A stretch of DNA of 64,000 bases from CAYTYZ01 sp964448465 (lineage in GTDB: Bacteria; Patescibacteriota; Microgenomatia; UBA12405): NCBI GenBank assembly GCA_964448465.1, contig CAYUVY010000002.1:18459-82458 (forward strand), in the 5' to 3' direction. Shown here piece by piece: positions 26,619-34,439 of this stretch (its first letter is position 1; the number at the start of each line of letters is the position of its first letter). The translations under genes and the position numbers were made by a program. The notes beneath the pieces are model-generated. The model worked only from the letters and a program-made list of their open reading frames with translations. It was not told the DNA's origin and made no database searches.

Positions 26619-27056
26619 TTATTTCGTTAACTCGTTGAGTTTATCAATTCTCCCAAGTACTTCTCTACCTTCGTTAGTTGATGCTACACACTCAGCTCTC
26701 CACAGCTGTTCAGACACCGCTTTGTCATTGTTTCCTTCCCTTCCATCAGGCAAGGGGATACCTACAACCAACAGGTATGCACATTGACGATCTTTTGCAC
26801 TAGTTACGGTTATCACTGGTCTAGAACTATCTATGGGTTTCCTGTTGCCCCTTTCAGACTCATCGATACCCTCACAGTTGGCTGAACACCCGGTACGACA
26901 TTTGGTTCTCGAGATATAAGCAGTGGTATTTTGAACTGGTATCTCGGGGTCAGTAGGTTCTGGTTTTCCAATCCTCACTTCAACAATTAAGCTACCACGA
27001 TTAGATCTTTCGAATTCAGTTATTCCATAATGCAAGAGGTTTTCGTCATTACTCAT
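26619..27056 (-). CDS. Small Cys-rich protein, cassette member 2
   Basis: Unrecognised, 145 aa from the Met at 27056 (MSNDENLLHYG); the frame extends upstream to 27122, but that would overlap member 1. Cys triplet C-x3-C-x3-C (KCRTGCSANC), a strand RPVITVTSAKDRQC, then ECVASTNEGREVLGRIDKLNEL. The last block closely matches member 1 (ECVNANPESRAVVQRVTNVL). It follows member 1 by 22 nt, so these two may share a transcript. Confidence 0.7.
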   Translation of the reverse strand: MSNDENLLHYGITEFERSNRGSLIVEVRIGKPEPTDPEIPVQNTTAYISRTKCRTGCSANCEGIDESERGNRKPIDSSRPVITVTSAKDRQCAYLLVVGIPLPDGREGNNDKAVSEQLWRAECVASTNEGREVLGRIDKLNELTK

Positions 27057-27078
27057 ATTTACTGATTTAAATAATAAT

Positions 27079-27504
27079 TTAATGAAATCTAACCCCAGAA
27101 TAAGGTCTTGCTCTAAGTACATTGGTTACCCTTTGCACAACGGCTCGGCTTTCAGGGTTTGCATTAACACACTCCATCAAGTTTAGTTCGGCAACTATCT
27201 CGTTGTCTGTGGGAATTTTACCTTTATCCGCTTCAAGACAAACACTTACCACGGGACGTTCACCTTCTGGATAGTCACCTGCGATGATTTTAATATTGTC
27301 ACTCTCTGTATACAAATCAGAACGGCTACACTGCGCATGACAACCACGACACCTATTTTTTATATATGCTTTCAACACCTCAAAATCAGTCTCTGAACTT
27401 GAAAATGTGCCGTCAGGCTTAGTAGCACTCAATAGGAATTCAATTGGCGTATTGCCAACATTACTCCACATCATGAAGGTAGTACGAAACTCAATCTCGT
27501 TCAT
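27079..27504 (-). CDS. Small Cys-rich protein, cassette member 1
   Basis: Unrecognised 141-aa protein. C52-x2-C55-x3-C59 (RCRGCHAQC), a strand ERPVVSVC (C89), and C112 in ECVNANPESRAVVQRV. A perfect TATAAT (complement of 27513-27518) lies 8 nt before its ATG. It is the first gene of the opposite-strand cassette that separates infA from rpmJ, and is transcribed divergently from rpmJ. Confidence 0.7.
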   Translation of the reverse strand: MNEIEFRTTFMMWSNVGNTPIEFLLSATKPDGTFSSSETDFEVLKAYIKNRCRGCHAQCSRSDLYTESDNIKIIAGDYPEGERPVVSVCLEADKGKIPTDNEIVAELNLMECVNANPESRAVVQRVTNVLRARPYSGVRFH

Positions 27505-27568
27505 AGTCCTATATTATATCATAAACGACCTGAAATTACAAGATTAAGCCTTTGCCTCACTTTCCCCT

Positions 27569-27596
27569 TTGCATTCTGCCTTATTTCATGTAAAAT
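27569..27596 (+). promoter_or_regulatory. Promoter of the rpmJ-rpsM-rpoA operon
   Basis: TTGCAT (27569-27574) and TAAAAT (27591-27596) with a 16-bp spacer, preceded by CCCCT. It lies just after the inserted opposite-strand cassette and could replace read-through from infA. Predicted leader before rpmJ about 12 nt. Confidence 0.6.
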
Positions 27597-27615
27597 AGAC
27601 AAGTCCTTTTGACCT

Positions 27616-27729
27616 ATGAAAGTAAAATCTAGTATAAAAGTGCGCTGTAAAAACTGCAAAGTCGTTATCCGACGTGGAGTACGTCGAATTATCTGTTCTA
27701 CTCGCAAACATAACCAAAAACAAGGCTAA
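27616..27729 (+). CDS. rpmJ: Ribosomal protein L36 (zinc type)
   Basis: bL36, 37 aa. It begins MKVKSSIKVRCKNCKVV and has the zinc ligands C11, C14, C27 and H32 (CKNC...CSTRKH), then ends KHNQKQG. It precedes rpsM by 2 nt, as in most bacteria. No Shine-Dalgarno is visible. Confidence 0.95.
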   Translation: MKVKSSIKVRCKNCKVVIRRGVRRIICSTRKHNQKQG

Positions 27730-27731
27730 TT

Positions 27732-28169
27732 ATGCGTATTTCCGGTATTGAAATCCCCGACCACGATCGAGCAGGACATGCGCTGCAAAAATTCTACGGT
27801 ATCGGTAAAACCAACGTTTTAAGACTAATTAAGCAATCTGGCATCAAAGCCACTGCTCGTATCAAAGATCTCACCCGCGACGAAGTCTCTTCCATTATGA
27901 AAGCTCTCGAATCCTTCAATATTGAGGGTGATCTACGCCGCGAACTTCGCGAAAATATCGACCGTCTTCGTGCCATTCATGCTTATCGCGGTCTTCGCCA
28001 CATGTCTGGATTACCAGTTCGAGGTCAACGTACCAAAACTAATGCTCGTACTCGCAAGGGTAAGCGCAAGACCGTTGGTTCTATGACCAAAGAGGCTTGG
28101 GCCAAAGTTGATGTGCCCGCAGCCGACGCTAAAGCAGCTGCCAAACCAGCAGAAGCTGCAAAAAAATAA
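27732..28169 (+). CDS. rpsM: Ribosomal protein S13
   Basis: uS13 (145 aa) in the 30S head. MRISGIEIPDHDRAGHALQ-type start, YGIGKTNVLRLIKQSGI, AYRGLRHMSGLPVRGQRTKTNARTRKG are diagnostic by their cores. The C-terminus carries an Ala/Lys-rich extension beyond the usual end. Confidence 0.95.
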   Translation: MRISGIEIPDHDRAGHALQKFYGIGKTNVLRLIKQSGIKATARIKDLTRDEVSSIMKALESFNIEGDLRRELRENIDRLRAIHAYRGLRHMSGLPVRGQRTKTNARTRKGKRKTVGSMTKEAWAKVDVPAADAKAAAKPAEAAKK

Positions 28170-28172
28170 CCT

Positions 28173-28595
28173 ATGACCGAAAAAACTACCCAACAACCAG
28201 TCAAAACAGATAAAAAGAAAGTTTCTGCTAAAAAAGTCTTCAAAAACATCGTTGAAGCCCGCTTGGTCGTCAACGCTACCTTTAATAACACCTTAGTCTC
28301 CGTTTCCGACATGCAAGGCGGAGTCATTGCTTGGTCTTCTGCCGGTCACGCTGGCTTTAAGGGTTCTCGCAAATCTACCCCTTTTGCAGCTACAGTGGCT
28401 ATTGAAAAAGTTCTGGGTGAAGCCCAAAAGCACGGAGTTAAAAAACTACACATATTTGTTAAAGGTCCAGGCACCGGTCGAGACGCCATCCTTCGCTATC
28501 TACGCGCCAAGCGAGATTTTGAGGTCGAATCTCTTTCCGACATTACTCCAATTGCCCACAACGGACCTCGCGCACCTAAAATGCGTAAAATGTAA
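28173..28595 (+). CDS. rpsK: Ribosomal protein S11
   Basis: uS11 (140 aa) on the 30S platform. ATFNNTLVSVSDMQGGVIAWSSAG, KKLHIFVKGPGTGRDAILR and DITPIAHNGPRAPKMRKM mark the family. A Lys/Thr-rich N-terminal extension of about 25 residues is present. Its stop codon abuts a TATAAT that could serve rpsD. Confidence 0.96.
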   Translation: MTEKTTQQPVKTDKKKVSAKKVFKNIVEARLVVNATFNNTLVSVSDMQGGVIAWSSAGHAGFKGSRKSTPFAATVAIEKVLGEAQKHGVKKLHIFVKGPGTGRDAILRYLRAKRDFEVESLSDITPIAHNGPRAPKMRKM

Positions 28596-28601
28596 TATAA
28601 T
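28596..28601 (+). promoter_or_regulatory. Possible internal -10 box before rpsD
   Basis: A perfect TATAAT begins right after the rpsK stop and ends 8 nt before the rpsD ATG, the same geometry as at the leaderless starts elsewhere in the window. No convincing -35 is visible. Confidence 0.4.
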
Positions 28602-28609
28602 AGACACCT

Positions 28610-29245
28610 ATGGCAAGAATTACAGCAGGCCCTAAATACCGTCTTTACAAAACCGAAGGTTACGACCTTGGTTATAAAAACAAACGTTCCGCCTCTGGTA
28701 AAGGCCCTTCTACTGAAAAACTAGCTATCAAACCAGGTGCCAATGGCGCCAAGCGCAAACGCAAGACATCTGATTATGGAATTCAGCTTCGTGCCAAGCA
28801 AAAAGCCAAAAGACTTTATATTGTTGGTGAACGTCAATTTCACAATTATTTTGCCAAGGCCAAACGTCAAAAAGGCCAAGTCGGCGACAATTTACTTAAA
28901 CTACTCGAATCTCGTTTGGACAATGTCGTCTACAAAGCCGGCTTTTGTTTGTCCAAAGACCACGCTCGTCAATTAGTTTCACATCAACATGTTTTGGTCA
29001 ACGGACACAAGGTTAATGTTCCTTCTTACAATCTATCAATAAACGACATCATCACTTTATCACCTAAATTAGTTGCCAACGACAAATTAGAACTTCGCTA
29101 CAAACAAGAAGGCGCCACCGAAGTTCCAACCTGGCTTGATCTAAATACTTCCACTCCTTCGGTTAAAGTTATCGGTGTTCCCGATGTAACCGAACTAAAA
29201 AATCACATTGACATCAATTTAATTGTTGAATATTATTCTCGTTAA
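28610..29245 (+). CDS. rpsD: Ribosomal protein S4
   Basis: uS4 (211 aa) is an early 16S assembly protein. It starts MARITAGPKYRLYKTEGYDL, and the S4 RNA-binding domain shows LLESRLDNVVYKAGF and LVSHQHVLVNGHKVNVPSY. It carries no zinc Cys cluster near the N-terminus. Confidence 0.95.
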   Translation: MARITAGPKYRLYKTEGYDLGYKNKRSASGKGPSTEKLAIKPGANGAKRKRKTSDYGIQLRAKQKAKRLYIVGERQFHNYFAKAKRQKGQVGDNLLKLLESRLDNVVYKAGFCLSKDHARQLVSHQHVLVNGHKVNVPSYNLSINDIITLSPKLVANDKLELRYKQEGATEVPTWLDLNTSTPSVKVIGVPDVTELKNHIDINLIVEYYSR

Positions 29246-29250
29246 TTCCT

Positions 29251-30168
29251 ATGATGGATACCAGCAAGTTTCACTTAAAAACCCTTAAAAAAACCGCCAC
29301 TTTTGGCCACTTTGAATTGTCTCCACTTGTCGGTGGCTTTGGTCACACCATGGGAAATTCTCTACGCCGAACTCTCTTAATTACTATTCCAGGCTCTGCC
29401 ATCACCAAAATTCAAGTTGATGGTGCCACACATTTGTTTACCACCTTACCAGGTGTTAAAGAAGATTTAGTAGAAATTTCCTTAAATCTCAAGAAAATTA
29501 AGTTTGCTTATCCTAATTCTGAGCCAGTCACTCTAACTTTAAACAAAAAAGGCAAAGGCGTGGTTACTGCTGCTGACATTCAAGATAGTGCCGTCTGCAA
29601 AGTTGCCAATCCTGAGCAAGTTATTGCTACCTTAACCGACGACAAAGCTCATCTGAAGATGGACCTGACCGTGGAAAGGGGAGTTGGTTACACCATGGCT
29701 CGTGAACAAAAATCCGATGTCATCGGTGAAATTATTCTCGATGCCTCTTTTACTCCAGTCACTTCCGTCAATTACGAAGTCGAACCAACCCGTTTGGGCA
29801 AGAAAACCAACTTTGACAAATTAACTCTGGAAATCAAAACCGATGGTTCTATCGATCCTGAAGAGGCCCTACGCCGAGCTTGTGCCGACCTTATTCACTG
29901 CTATTCTCAAGTTGTCGACCCCAAGGAATTCGAAGAAGAAATCGTGGTTAACGTTGGTGCTCCAGTCAATTCTGGTGCCGATATCTCCGTGGAAGAAATC
30001 GAACTACCTCTTCGTGTTACCAATGCTTTGAAAAAAGCTGGCTATGCAACCATCGCCGACTTACTCAAGTCAGCTCGAGTGGATGTGGCAAAGTCCAAAA
30101 ATGTTGGTGAAAAATCCTTAAAAATTATTGACGCCTGGCTCAAAGAGCGTGGCTACATCTGGAACTAA
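29251..30168 (+). CDS. rpoA: RNA polymerase subunit alpha
   Basis: Alpha subunit (305 aa): the N-terminal dimerisation domain (GGFGHTMGNSLRRTLL, TLPGVKEDLVEISLNLK) and the C-terminal HhH-type domain that binds UP elements and activators (VTNALKKAGYATIADLLKSA...GEKSLKIIDAWLKERG). A second Met at 29254 is equally possible. It follows rpsD by 5 nt. Confidence 0.96.
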   Translation: MMDTSKFHLKTLKKTATFGHFELSPLVGGFGHTMGNSLRRTLLITIPGSAITKIQVDGATHLFTTLPGVKEDLVEISLNLKKIKFAYPNSEPVTLTLNKKGKGVVTAADIQDSAVCKVANPEQVIATLTDDKAHLKMDLTVERGVGYTMAREQKSDVIGEIILDASFTPVTSVNYEVEPTRLGKKTNFDKLTLEIKTDGSIDPEEALRRACADLIHCYSQVVDPKEFEEEIVVNVGAPVNSGADISVEEIELPLRVTNALKKAGYATIADLLKSARVDVAKSKNVGEKSLKIIDAWLKERGYIWN

Positions 30169-30171
30169 TTT

Positions 30172-30660
30172 ATGCGCCATCACGTCTACGGTAAATCACT
30201 AGGTCGCACACACAACGCCAAGCATGCTTTGTTTCGTGGCTTAGTGCGCTCTTTCTTTACCCATGGCAAGATGGAAACTACCCAAGCCAAAGTTCAAGCA
30301 GTAATCAGGCCTATTGAAAATATCTGTACTTTAGCCGTCAATGGGGATCTGGTCAGTCGTCGAGAAATGTTTAAGACCTTACAAAGTCAAAATTGGGTCA
30401 ACCTTCTTTGTAAATCTATCAAAGCTGCCTACGGTGAGCAAACCAGTAACTTTATTCGTCAACAAAAAGTTGGTTTCCGACAAGGCGACAATTCTTTAAT
30501 GATCTTACTAACCTTCTTCAAGCCAGTCGATTTAAAAATGGCCCTCAAAGAATCCAAAGTAGAGGATAAGGCTAAGCCTGCTGTCAAAGAGAAAGACAAA
30601 AAAGAAAAAACTACCGTTAAAACAGTTAAAGCTAAAACTAGCAAAACCAAAAAAGCATGA
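30172..30660 (+). CDS. rplQ: Ribosomal protein L17 with Lys-rich tail
   Basis: bL17 (162 aa). KSLGRTHNAKHALFRGLVRSFFTHGKMETT is recognisable by its LGR...HRxAL-like core, and the family fold ends around residue 125. A further 35 residues of Lys/Thr/Val repeats form a basic tail. Stop TGA overlaps the rplM ATG. Confidence 0.93.
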   Translation: MRHHVYGKSLGRTHNAKHALFRGLVRSFFTHGKMETTQAKVQAVIRPIENICTLAVNGDLVSRREMFKTLQSQNWVNLLCKSIKAAYGEQTSNFIRQQKVGFRQGDNSLMILLTFFKPVDLKMALKESKVEDKAKPAVKEKDKKEKTTVKTVKAKTSKTKKA

Positions 30661-31091
30661 AGAAAACTACCGTAGCCCTTCCAGCCGAAACTAAAAGATT
30701 ATGGCATCTAATTGATGCTTCCACTGCCAATCTTGGTCGCGTCTTAACCCAAATTTCTGTCCTACTTATGGGCAAAAACAAACGTAACTTTTCTTATCAT
30801 GTGGACCAAGGAGACTATGTGGTCGTGATCAATGCTAGTAAAATCCGCGTAACCGGTCGCAAACTTAAGGAAAAAGAATACAACTCTTACTCTGGTCATC
30901 CAGGTGGTCTAAAAACCTTTTCTCTCCAAGGACTACTCGATCGTGATCCTACCGAAGTTATTCGCCGAGGTATCATGGGCATGCTTCCCAAAAATCACCA
31001 ACGCGACAAGCGTGTCACTAGACTAAAAATCTTTGCCAACGACACCCATCCATATGCAGATAAGTTAAAATCTACATCGACTACCAAATAA
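30657..31091 (+). CDS. rplM: Ribosomal protein L13
   Basis: uL13 (144 aa). WHLIDASTANLGRVLTQIS, LMGKNKRNFSYHVDQGDYVVVINA, YSGHPGGLK and RRGIMGMLPKN are typical. It starts by ATGA overlap with rplQ. Confidence 0.95.
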   Translation: MKKTTVALPAETKRLWHLIDASTANLGRVLTQISVLLMGKNKRNFSYHVDQGDYVVVINASKIRVTGRKLKEKEYNSYSGHPGGLKTFSLQGLLDRDPTEVIRRGIMGMLPKNHQRDKRVTRLKIFANDTHPYADKLKSTSTTK

Positions 31092-31092
31092 T

Positions 31093-31500
31093 ATGGCAAC
31101 CACAGCTTCTAAAAAATATACTTACTCTTTAGGTCGACGTAAAACTTCTACCTGCAAATTGTATTTATTTGCTGGCAAAGGTGAAAATCTAGTCAATAAA
31201 ATCAAAGGGGACGCGTATTTTCCTGGTATCAATTTTGCCCTAGTCTACAATCATCCCTTTTTAGCTACCAAAACCGAAGGTAAGTTTCATTATCACGCTA
31301 CCGTTTTAGGTGGTGGCAAACAAGGTCAAGTTGAAGCCTTAGCTCTGGCTATTTCCCGTGGTTTGAAAAAAGTTAGTGAAGAATATCGTCCAGCCCTACG
31401 TGCTGCCGGTCTTTTAACTGTCGATTCCCGTGTCCGCCAACGTCGCCATGTCGGTACCGGTGGTAAAGCTCGTCGTCGAAAACAATCCCCCAAACGTTAA
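31093..31500 (+). CDS. rpsI: Ribosomal protein S9
   Basis: uS9 (135 aa). YSLGRRKTSTCKLYLFAG, VLGGGKQGQVEALALAISRGL and the C-terminal SRVRQRRHVGTGGKARRRKQSPKR, which reaches the P site, are all recognisable. The usual terminal KR is kept. Last gene of the ribosomal block; no clear terminator hairpin follows. Confidence 0.96.
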   Translation: MATTASKKYTYSLGRRKTSTCKLYLFAGKGENLVNKIKGDAYFPGINFALVYNHPFLATKTEGKFHYHATVLGGGKQGQVEALALAISRGLKKVSEEYRPALRAAGLLTVDSRVRQRRHVGTGGKARRRKQSPKR

Positions 31501-31513
31501 TTTTGTTTTGTGC

Positions 31514-31519
31514 TAATCT
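31514..31519 (+). promoter_or_regulatory. Extended -10 box before the 213-aa membrane protein
   Basis: TGC-TAATCT lies 9 nt before the ATG at 31529. It would start transcription within about 3 nt of the start codon. Confidence 0.45.
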
Positions 31520-31528
31520 AAAAATAGC

Positions 31529-32170
31529 ATGATACGTTTTTCTAGATATCTTATTCTTGCCACAATTTTTATTGGTGTTGTGCTTTTCTCGCTTAGTATA
31601 GGTATTAAAATTGGCAGCAATAGGCAAAATACAGCAACAATTCCCAGCACACCAACCCAATCAGGTGTTTTACCAAAAAATCTTGATACTCCCTCCGCAG
31701 TTCCAACTTTGGATCCCACCGCCAATTGGAAAACATATACGAATACTAAGTTTGGTTTTGAATTTAAATATCCAAACAATAAACCATGGAATATTACAGA
31801 AAATAGCTATCAACAAAACATTGTAGAAATATATAATTATGATGTTAAAACCGCGCCTGATCGCGGTTATTCAAAAGGAGATGGACCACTCTTAAAAATT
31901 GCCTTTGATTTTTTTTCTACGAGTAGCTCTCCAACTGACTACATACCAAGTATTACTGGTGGTAATATGGTAAATAACGTTAAACCAATCTACATAGGTG
32001 GCACGCCAGGTGTGTTATATGAACAATACAACGTAATGACAGAAGAGTATGTACTGTCAGGCTTGTTTCAAGTTAAAAGTGGACTAATCTCATTTTCTCC
32101 AATACTGGATTACCAGTCTAACAAAGAGATTGTCGGTCAAATATTTTCCACACTAAAATTCAGTAATTAA
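31529..32170 (+). CDS. Membrane-anchored protein with PsbP-like domain
   Basis: 213 aa. One N-terminal TM helix (about residues 7-28), a short Thr/Pro-rich linker, then a domain opening YTNTKFGFEFKYPN, a pattern shared with the C-terminal domain of the protein at 1-993 (SKTFGFKFNYPN). Such single-pass proteins with an extracytoplasmic PsbP-like domain are common in CPR genomes and have no assigned role. It follows rpsI by 28 nt but carries its own -10. Confidence 0.65.
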   Translation: MIRFSRYLILATIFIGVVLFSLSIGIKIGSNRQNTATIPSTPTQSGVLPKNLDTPSAVPTLDPTANWKTYTNTKFGFEFKYPNNKPWNITENSYQQNIVEIYNYDVKTAPDRGYSKGDGPLLKIAFDFFSTSSSPTDYIPSITGGNMVNNVKPIYIGGTPGVLYEQYNVMTEEYVLSGLFQVKSGLISFSPILDYQSNKEIVGQIFSTLKFSN

Positions 32171-32173
32171 GTT

Positions 32174-32338
32174 TTAGCACACTCCCATTCTCTTTAGTAG
32201 CGCGTCTTGGGTGACCATGGAAATTAAATCGTAGCTTTTGATCAAAGATTTATTCTGGGAAAGTAATCTTTTTTGTTTTTTTCTAAATTCGGAATCTTTA
32301 TGATGTGGTATTTCTGTCGTATCTATTATATTTGTCAT
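32174..32338 (-). CDS. Small hypothetical protein coupled to the exonuclease gene
   Basis: A 54-aa frame (MTNIIDTTEIPHHK...). Its ATG overlaps the TGA of the upstream exonuclease gene as ATGA (32335-32338), the same coupling as at rplO/secY and secD/secF. It is basic in the middle (RKKQKRLLSQNK), with no TM helix or known motif. It fills an otherwise empty 164-bp stretch. Real translation is inferred from the overlap only. Confidence 0.5.
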   Translation of the reverse strand: MTNIIDTTEIPHHKDSEFRKKQKRLLSQNKSLIKSYDLISMVTQDALLKRMGVC

Positions 32339-33264
32339 ATAGTCAGGTACTCTTTATAGATATTATAAAGCATTGTGGTCGAGTATGCATCTCTAGAGAC
32401 ATAGTCCGCAATAGTCTGATACTTTTTTTCTTCAAACAACTCAAACACATGTAGGCCCGATACTCCCTCTTCCTTGGGGTTCTCCACTCCAAAAGCCTTG
32501 CACAACATCTCTAATTTAAATGCTCTTCCTTGTTTTAAGACATTTTGTAAATCCAAAAATTTTCTTTCTTCTGCGCGTTTATTCAAGCTAACCTTTACCC
32601 TATTTATTCCCGATCTTATCATTAAATAAGGCCAATCAAATCCATCCCCATTATAAGTGACATAAAAATTAAAATTCTTTACCTCTTCCCAAAAAGCAGT
32701 AAGCAATGCTCTTTCGTCTATATAACTTTCGTAAGTATATTTCTCTGGGTCTTCTGGTTTTAAGGGAGAGTCGGCAATCGCCAAAACCTTACCCTTGCCA
32801 GTTTCTGGACAATAATAACCAATAGCGCAAACCTTCCCAAAAATCGAAAATAAACCAGTTTTTTTCTTGGCCACCTCGTATTCATCTTCTCTGCATAAGT
32901 TTTTTATCAAGTATTCTTTTTGGGCCGCATCCAACTCTTCATAAGGCATGCCTGCACATTCAATATCAAAAACCATGGTTTTAAAAGCGGTTTCAAAATC
33001 CTTAGCTTCTTCGTTGGTCACCAGAGATCTTTCCAAAATCAAATCCGTTTTGCCATTGTATTCCTGCCAACTTCCTTCCACTGCAATCACCTTGCCCAAG
33101 CCATATTCGCACTCCCCAATCTTATTACTCCAGATTTTACCAGTTACTTGCATCTCCTTATTTTGCAAACTTAAAATCACAAAATCTTCACCCTTACTTG
33201 TCTTTTTGTTGGCAATTTCTTTGACTAAAAATTTTTCATTACGTACTTTCTGCCCAGCTTGCAT
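32335..33264 (-). CDS. Predicted 3'-5' exonuclease with N-terminal OB-fold
   Basis: 309 aa. Residues 1-90 look like an OB-fold nucleic-acid binding domain (KIWSNKIGECEYGLGKVIAVEGSW). The rest is an RNase H-like DEDDy exonuclease of the PolB type: Exo I D100-x-E102 (MVFDIECAG), Exo II YNGDGFDWPYL with D210, and Exo III Y288-x3-D292 (YVSRD). Polymerase motifs are absent. The natural substrate could be DNA or RNA. A TATAAT (complement of 33270-33275) lies 5 nt before the ATG, so it is probably leaderless. Confidence 0.8.
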   Translation of the reverse strand: MQAGQKVRNEKFLVKEIANKKTSKGEDFVILSLQNKEMQVTGKIWSNKIGECEYGLGKVIAVEGSWQEYNGKTDLILERSLVTNEEAKDFETAFKTMVFDIECAGMPYEELDAAQKEYLIKNLCREDEYEVAKKKTGLFSIFGKVCAIGYYCPETGKGKVLAIADSPLKPEDPEKYTYESYIDERALLTAFWEEVKNFNFYVTYNGDGFDWPYLMIRSGINRVKVSLNKRAEERKFLDLQNVLKQGRAFKLEMLCKAFGVENPKEEGVSGLHVFELFEEKKYQTIADYVSRDAYSTTMLYNIYKEYLTI

Positions 33265-33302
33265 TAGTAATTATAGCCTACTTTTCTAGAGAACAGACAA
33301 AA

Positions 33303-33788
33303 TTATCTAACTAAATAAGGATATGTCCCTCGAGACCCAAACCTATATCCATTGTTCCAGCTGAGCCTTCCCATGTTAAGCCGAAAGGTTTGATCAACCT
33401 CAGATCCGGCAGTACCAGTCCTAACATAGGCAGACTCTTGTCGTATCATAGCTGCTAAAGGAGGGCTGACTCGATGCCAACATTCACCTCTATCCATTTC
33501 TTCTACACGTAACTCATACTCAGCAAATAATGGTGCCGCGATTTCTGGTACTCTTCGAAGCCCAGAACCAGCAGGAGGATCCGCAAAGTCGATTGCTCTA
33601 AGAAGTTTTTCGTCTTCTCTTGCAAGTACACCTTCGCGTTCTTTTTTTTGAACCAATTTGACTCTAGCCTCTTGTCTTCTTCTCGGTACAATGACGTTAT
33701 AATATTGGATATCAGTTCCAAAGCGAAGTGACTCAGGGTCACAATCGATATAGAATTTGGCGGGAAACAGTTCGGCAAGCTGTGTCAT
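33303..33788 (-). CDS. Hypothetical protein
   Basis: 161 aa, unrecognised. Rich in Arg and Glu (VPRRRQEARVKLVQKKERE) with a Gly/Tyr/Arg-rich C-terminus (GYRFGSRGTYPYLVR). No TM helix, signal peptide or Cys motif. A TATAAT (complement of 33801-33806) lies 12 nt before the ATG, which supports expression. It is divergent from ppa. Confidence 0.55.
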   Translation of the reverse strand: MTQLAELFPAKFYIDCDPESLRFGTDIQYYNVIVPRRRQEARVKLVQKKEREGVLAREDEKLLRAIDFADPPAGSGLRRVPEIAAPLFAEYELRVEEMDRGECWHRVSPPLAAMIRQESAYVRTGTAGSEVDQTFRLNMGRLSWNNGYRFGSRGTYPYLVR

Positions 33789-33844
33789 ATATTAATAATT
33801 ATTATACATCGAACTCAAAAAAAGTCAATTTAACAAATATCTGC

Positions 33845-33850
33845 TACAAT
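33845..33850 (+). promoter_or_regulatory. -10 box of ppa (leaderless)
   Basis: Extended -10 TGC-TACAAT, 7 nt before the ATG, so transcription should begin at or next to the start codon. Confidence 0.6.
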
Positions 33851-33857
33851 TGCTTCT

Positions 33858-34433
33858 ATGCAAAACATGGCCTCACCTCTTTTTACCTTACCCACTCACC
33901 CTTCCAAAACCGAACCAGATATTTTAAACATGTTGGTGGAAATCCCCAAGGGTAGTATTAACAAATATGAATATAAGGTTGATACCGGCATGCTTCACTT
34001 GGATCGCGTTTTATTTCAGCAAACCCCTTATCCTGTTGAATACGGTTTAATTCCTCAAACCTGGGACGAAGATAACGATATGCTCGATATTATGTGCCTT
34101 GTCAGTTATCCCACCTTTCCTGGCTGTGTCCTCTCTGCTCGTGCGGTAGGAGTTATGTATTTTGAAGATGGGGGAGAGGTCGATGACAAAATTATTGCTG
34201 TCCCGGCCCACGATGTTCGTTTCAAAAACATTTTTGATATCAAAGACTTATCCGAACACACCAAAGACGAAATTAATTTCTTTTTTACCAACTACAAAAA
34301 ACTTCAATTAAAATACAAACACAAAAATCCGGAAAAGCACGCTCCTATCGTCAAACATTGGGGCAATCTTGCCCATGCTAAAAAGGTTATTGTCAAAGCC
34401 CAAGAACGATACCACCAACACTTTCGCATATAA
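33858..34433 (+). CDS. ppa: Inorganic pyrophosphatase (family I)
   Basis: 191 aa; hydrolyses PPi to two phosphates and pulls biosynthetic reactions forward. VEIPKGSINKYEYKVDTG and PYPVEYGLIPQTWDEDNDMLD supply the Lys, Tyr and Asp ligands; the second acidic patch is EDGGEVDDKIIAVPAHD. Met ligands follow the family closely. The first ATG fits the -10 position; Met 4 (MASPLF) is the alternative. Confidence 0.92.
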   Translation: MQNMASPLFTLPTHPSKTEPDILNMLVEIPKGSINKYEYKVDTGMLHLDRVLFQQTPYPVEYGLIPQTWDEDNDMLDIMCLVSYPTFPGCVLSARAVGVMYFEDGGEVDDKIIAVPAHDVRFKNIFDIKDLSEHTKDEINFFFTNYKKLQLKYKHKNPEKHAPIVKHWGNLAHAKKVIVKAQERYHQHFRI

Positions 34434-34439
34434 TTATCT

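Noticed and set aside
33503..33778. Second minus-strand frame inside the 161-aa gene
   Set aside because: It is shorter, lacks a promoter position and composition is poorer than the 33303-33788 frame.
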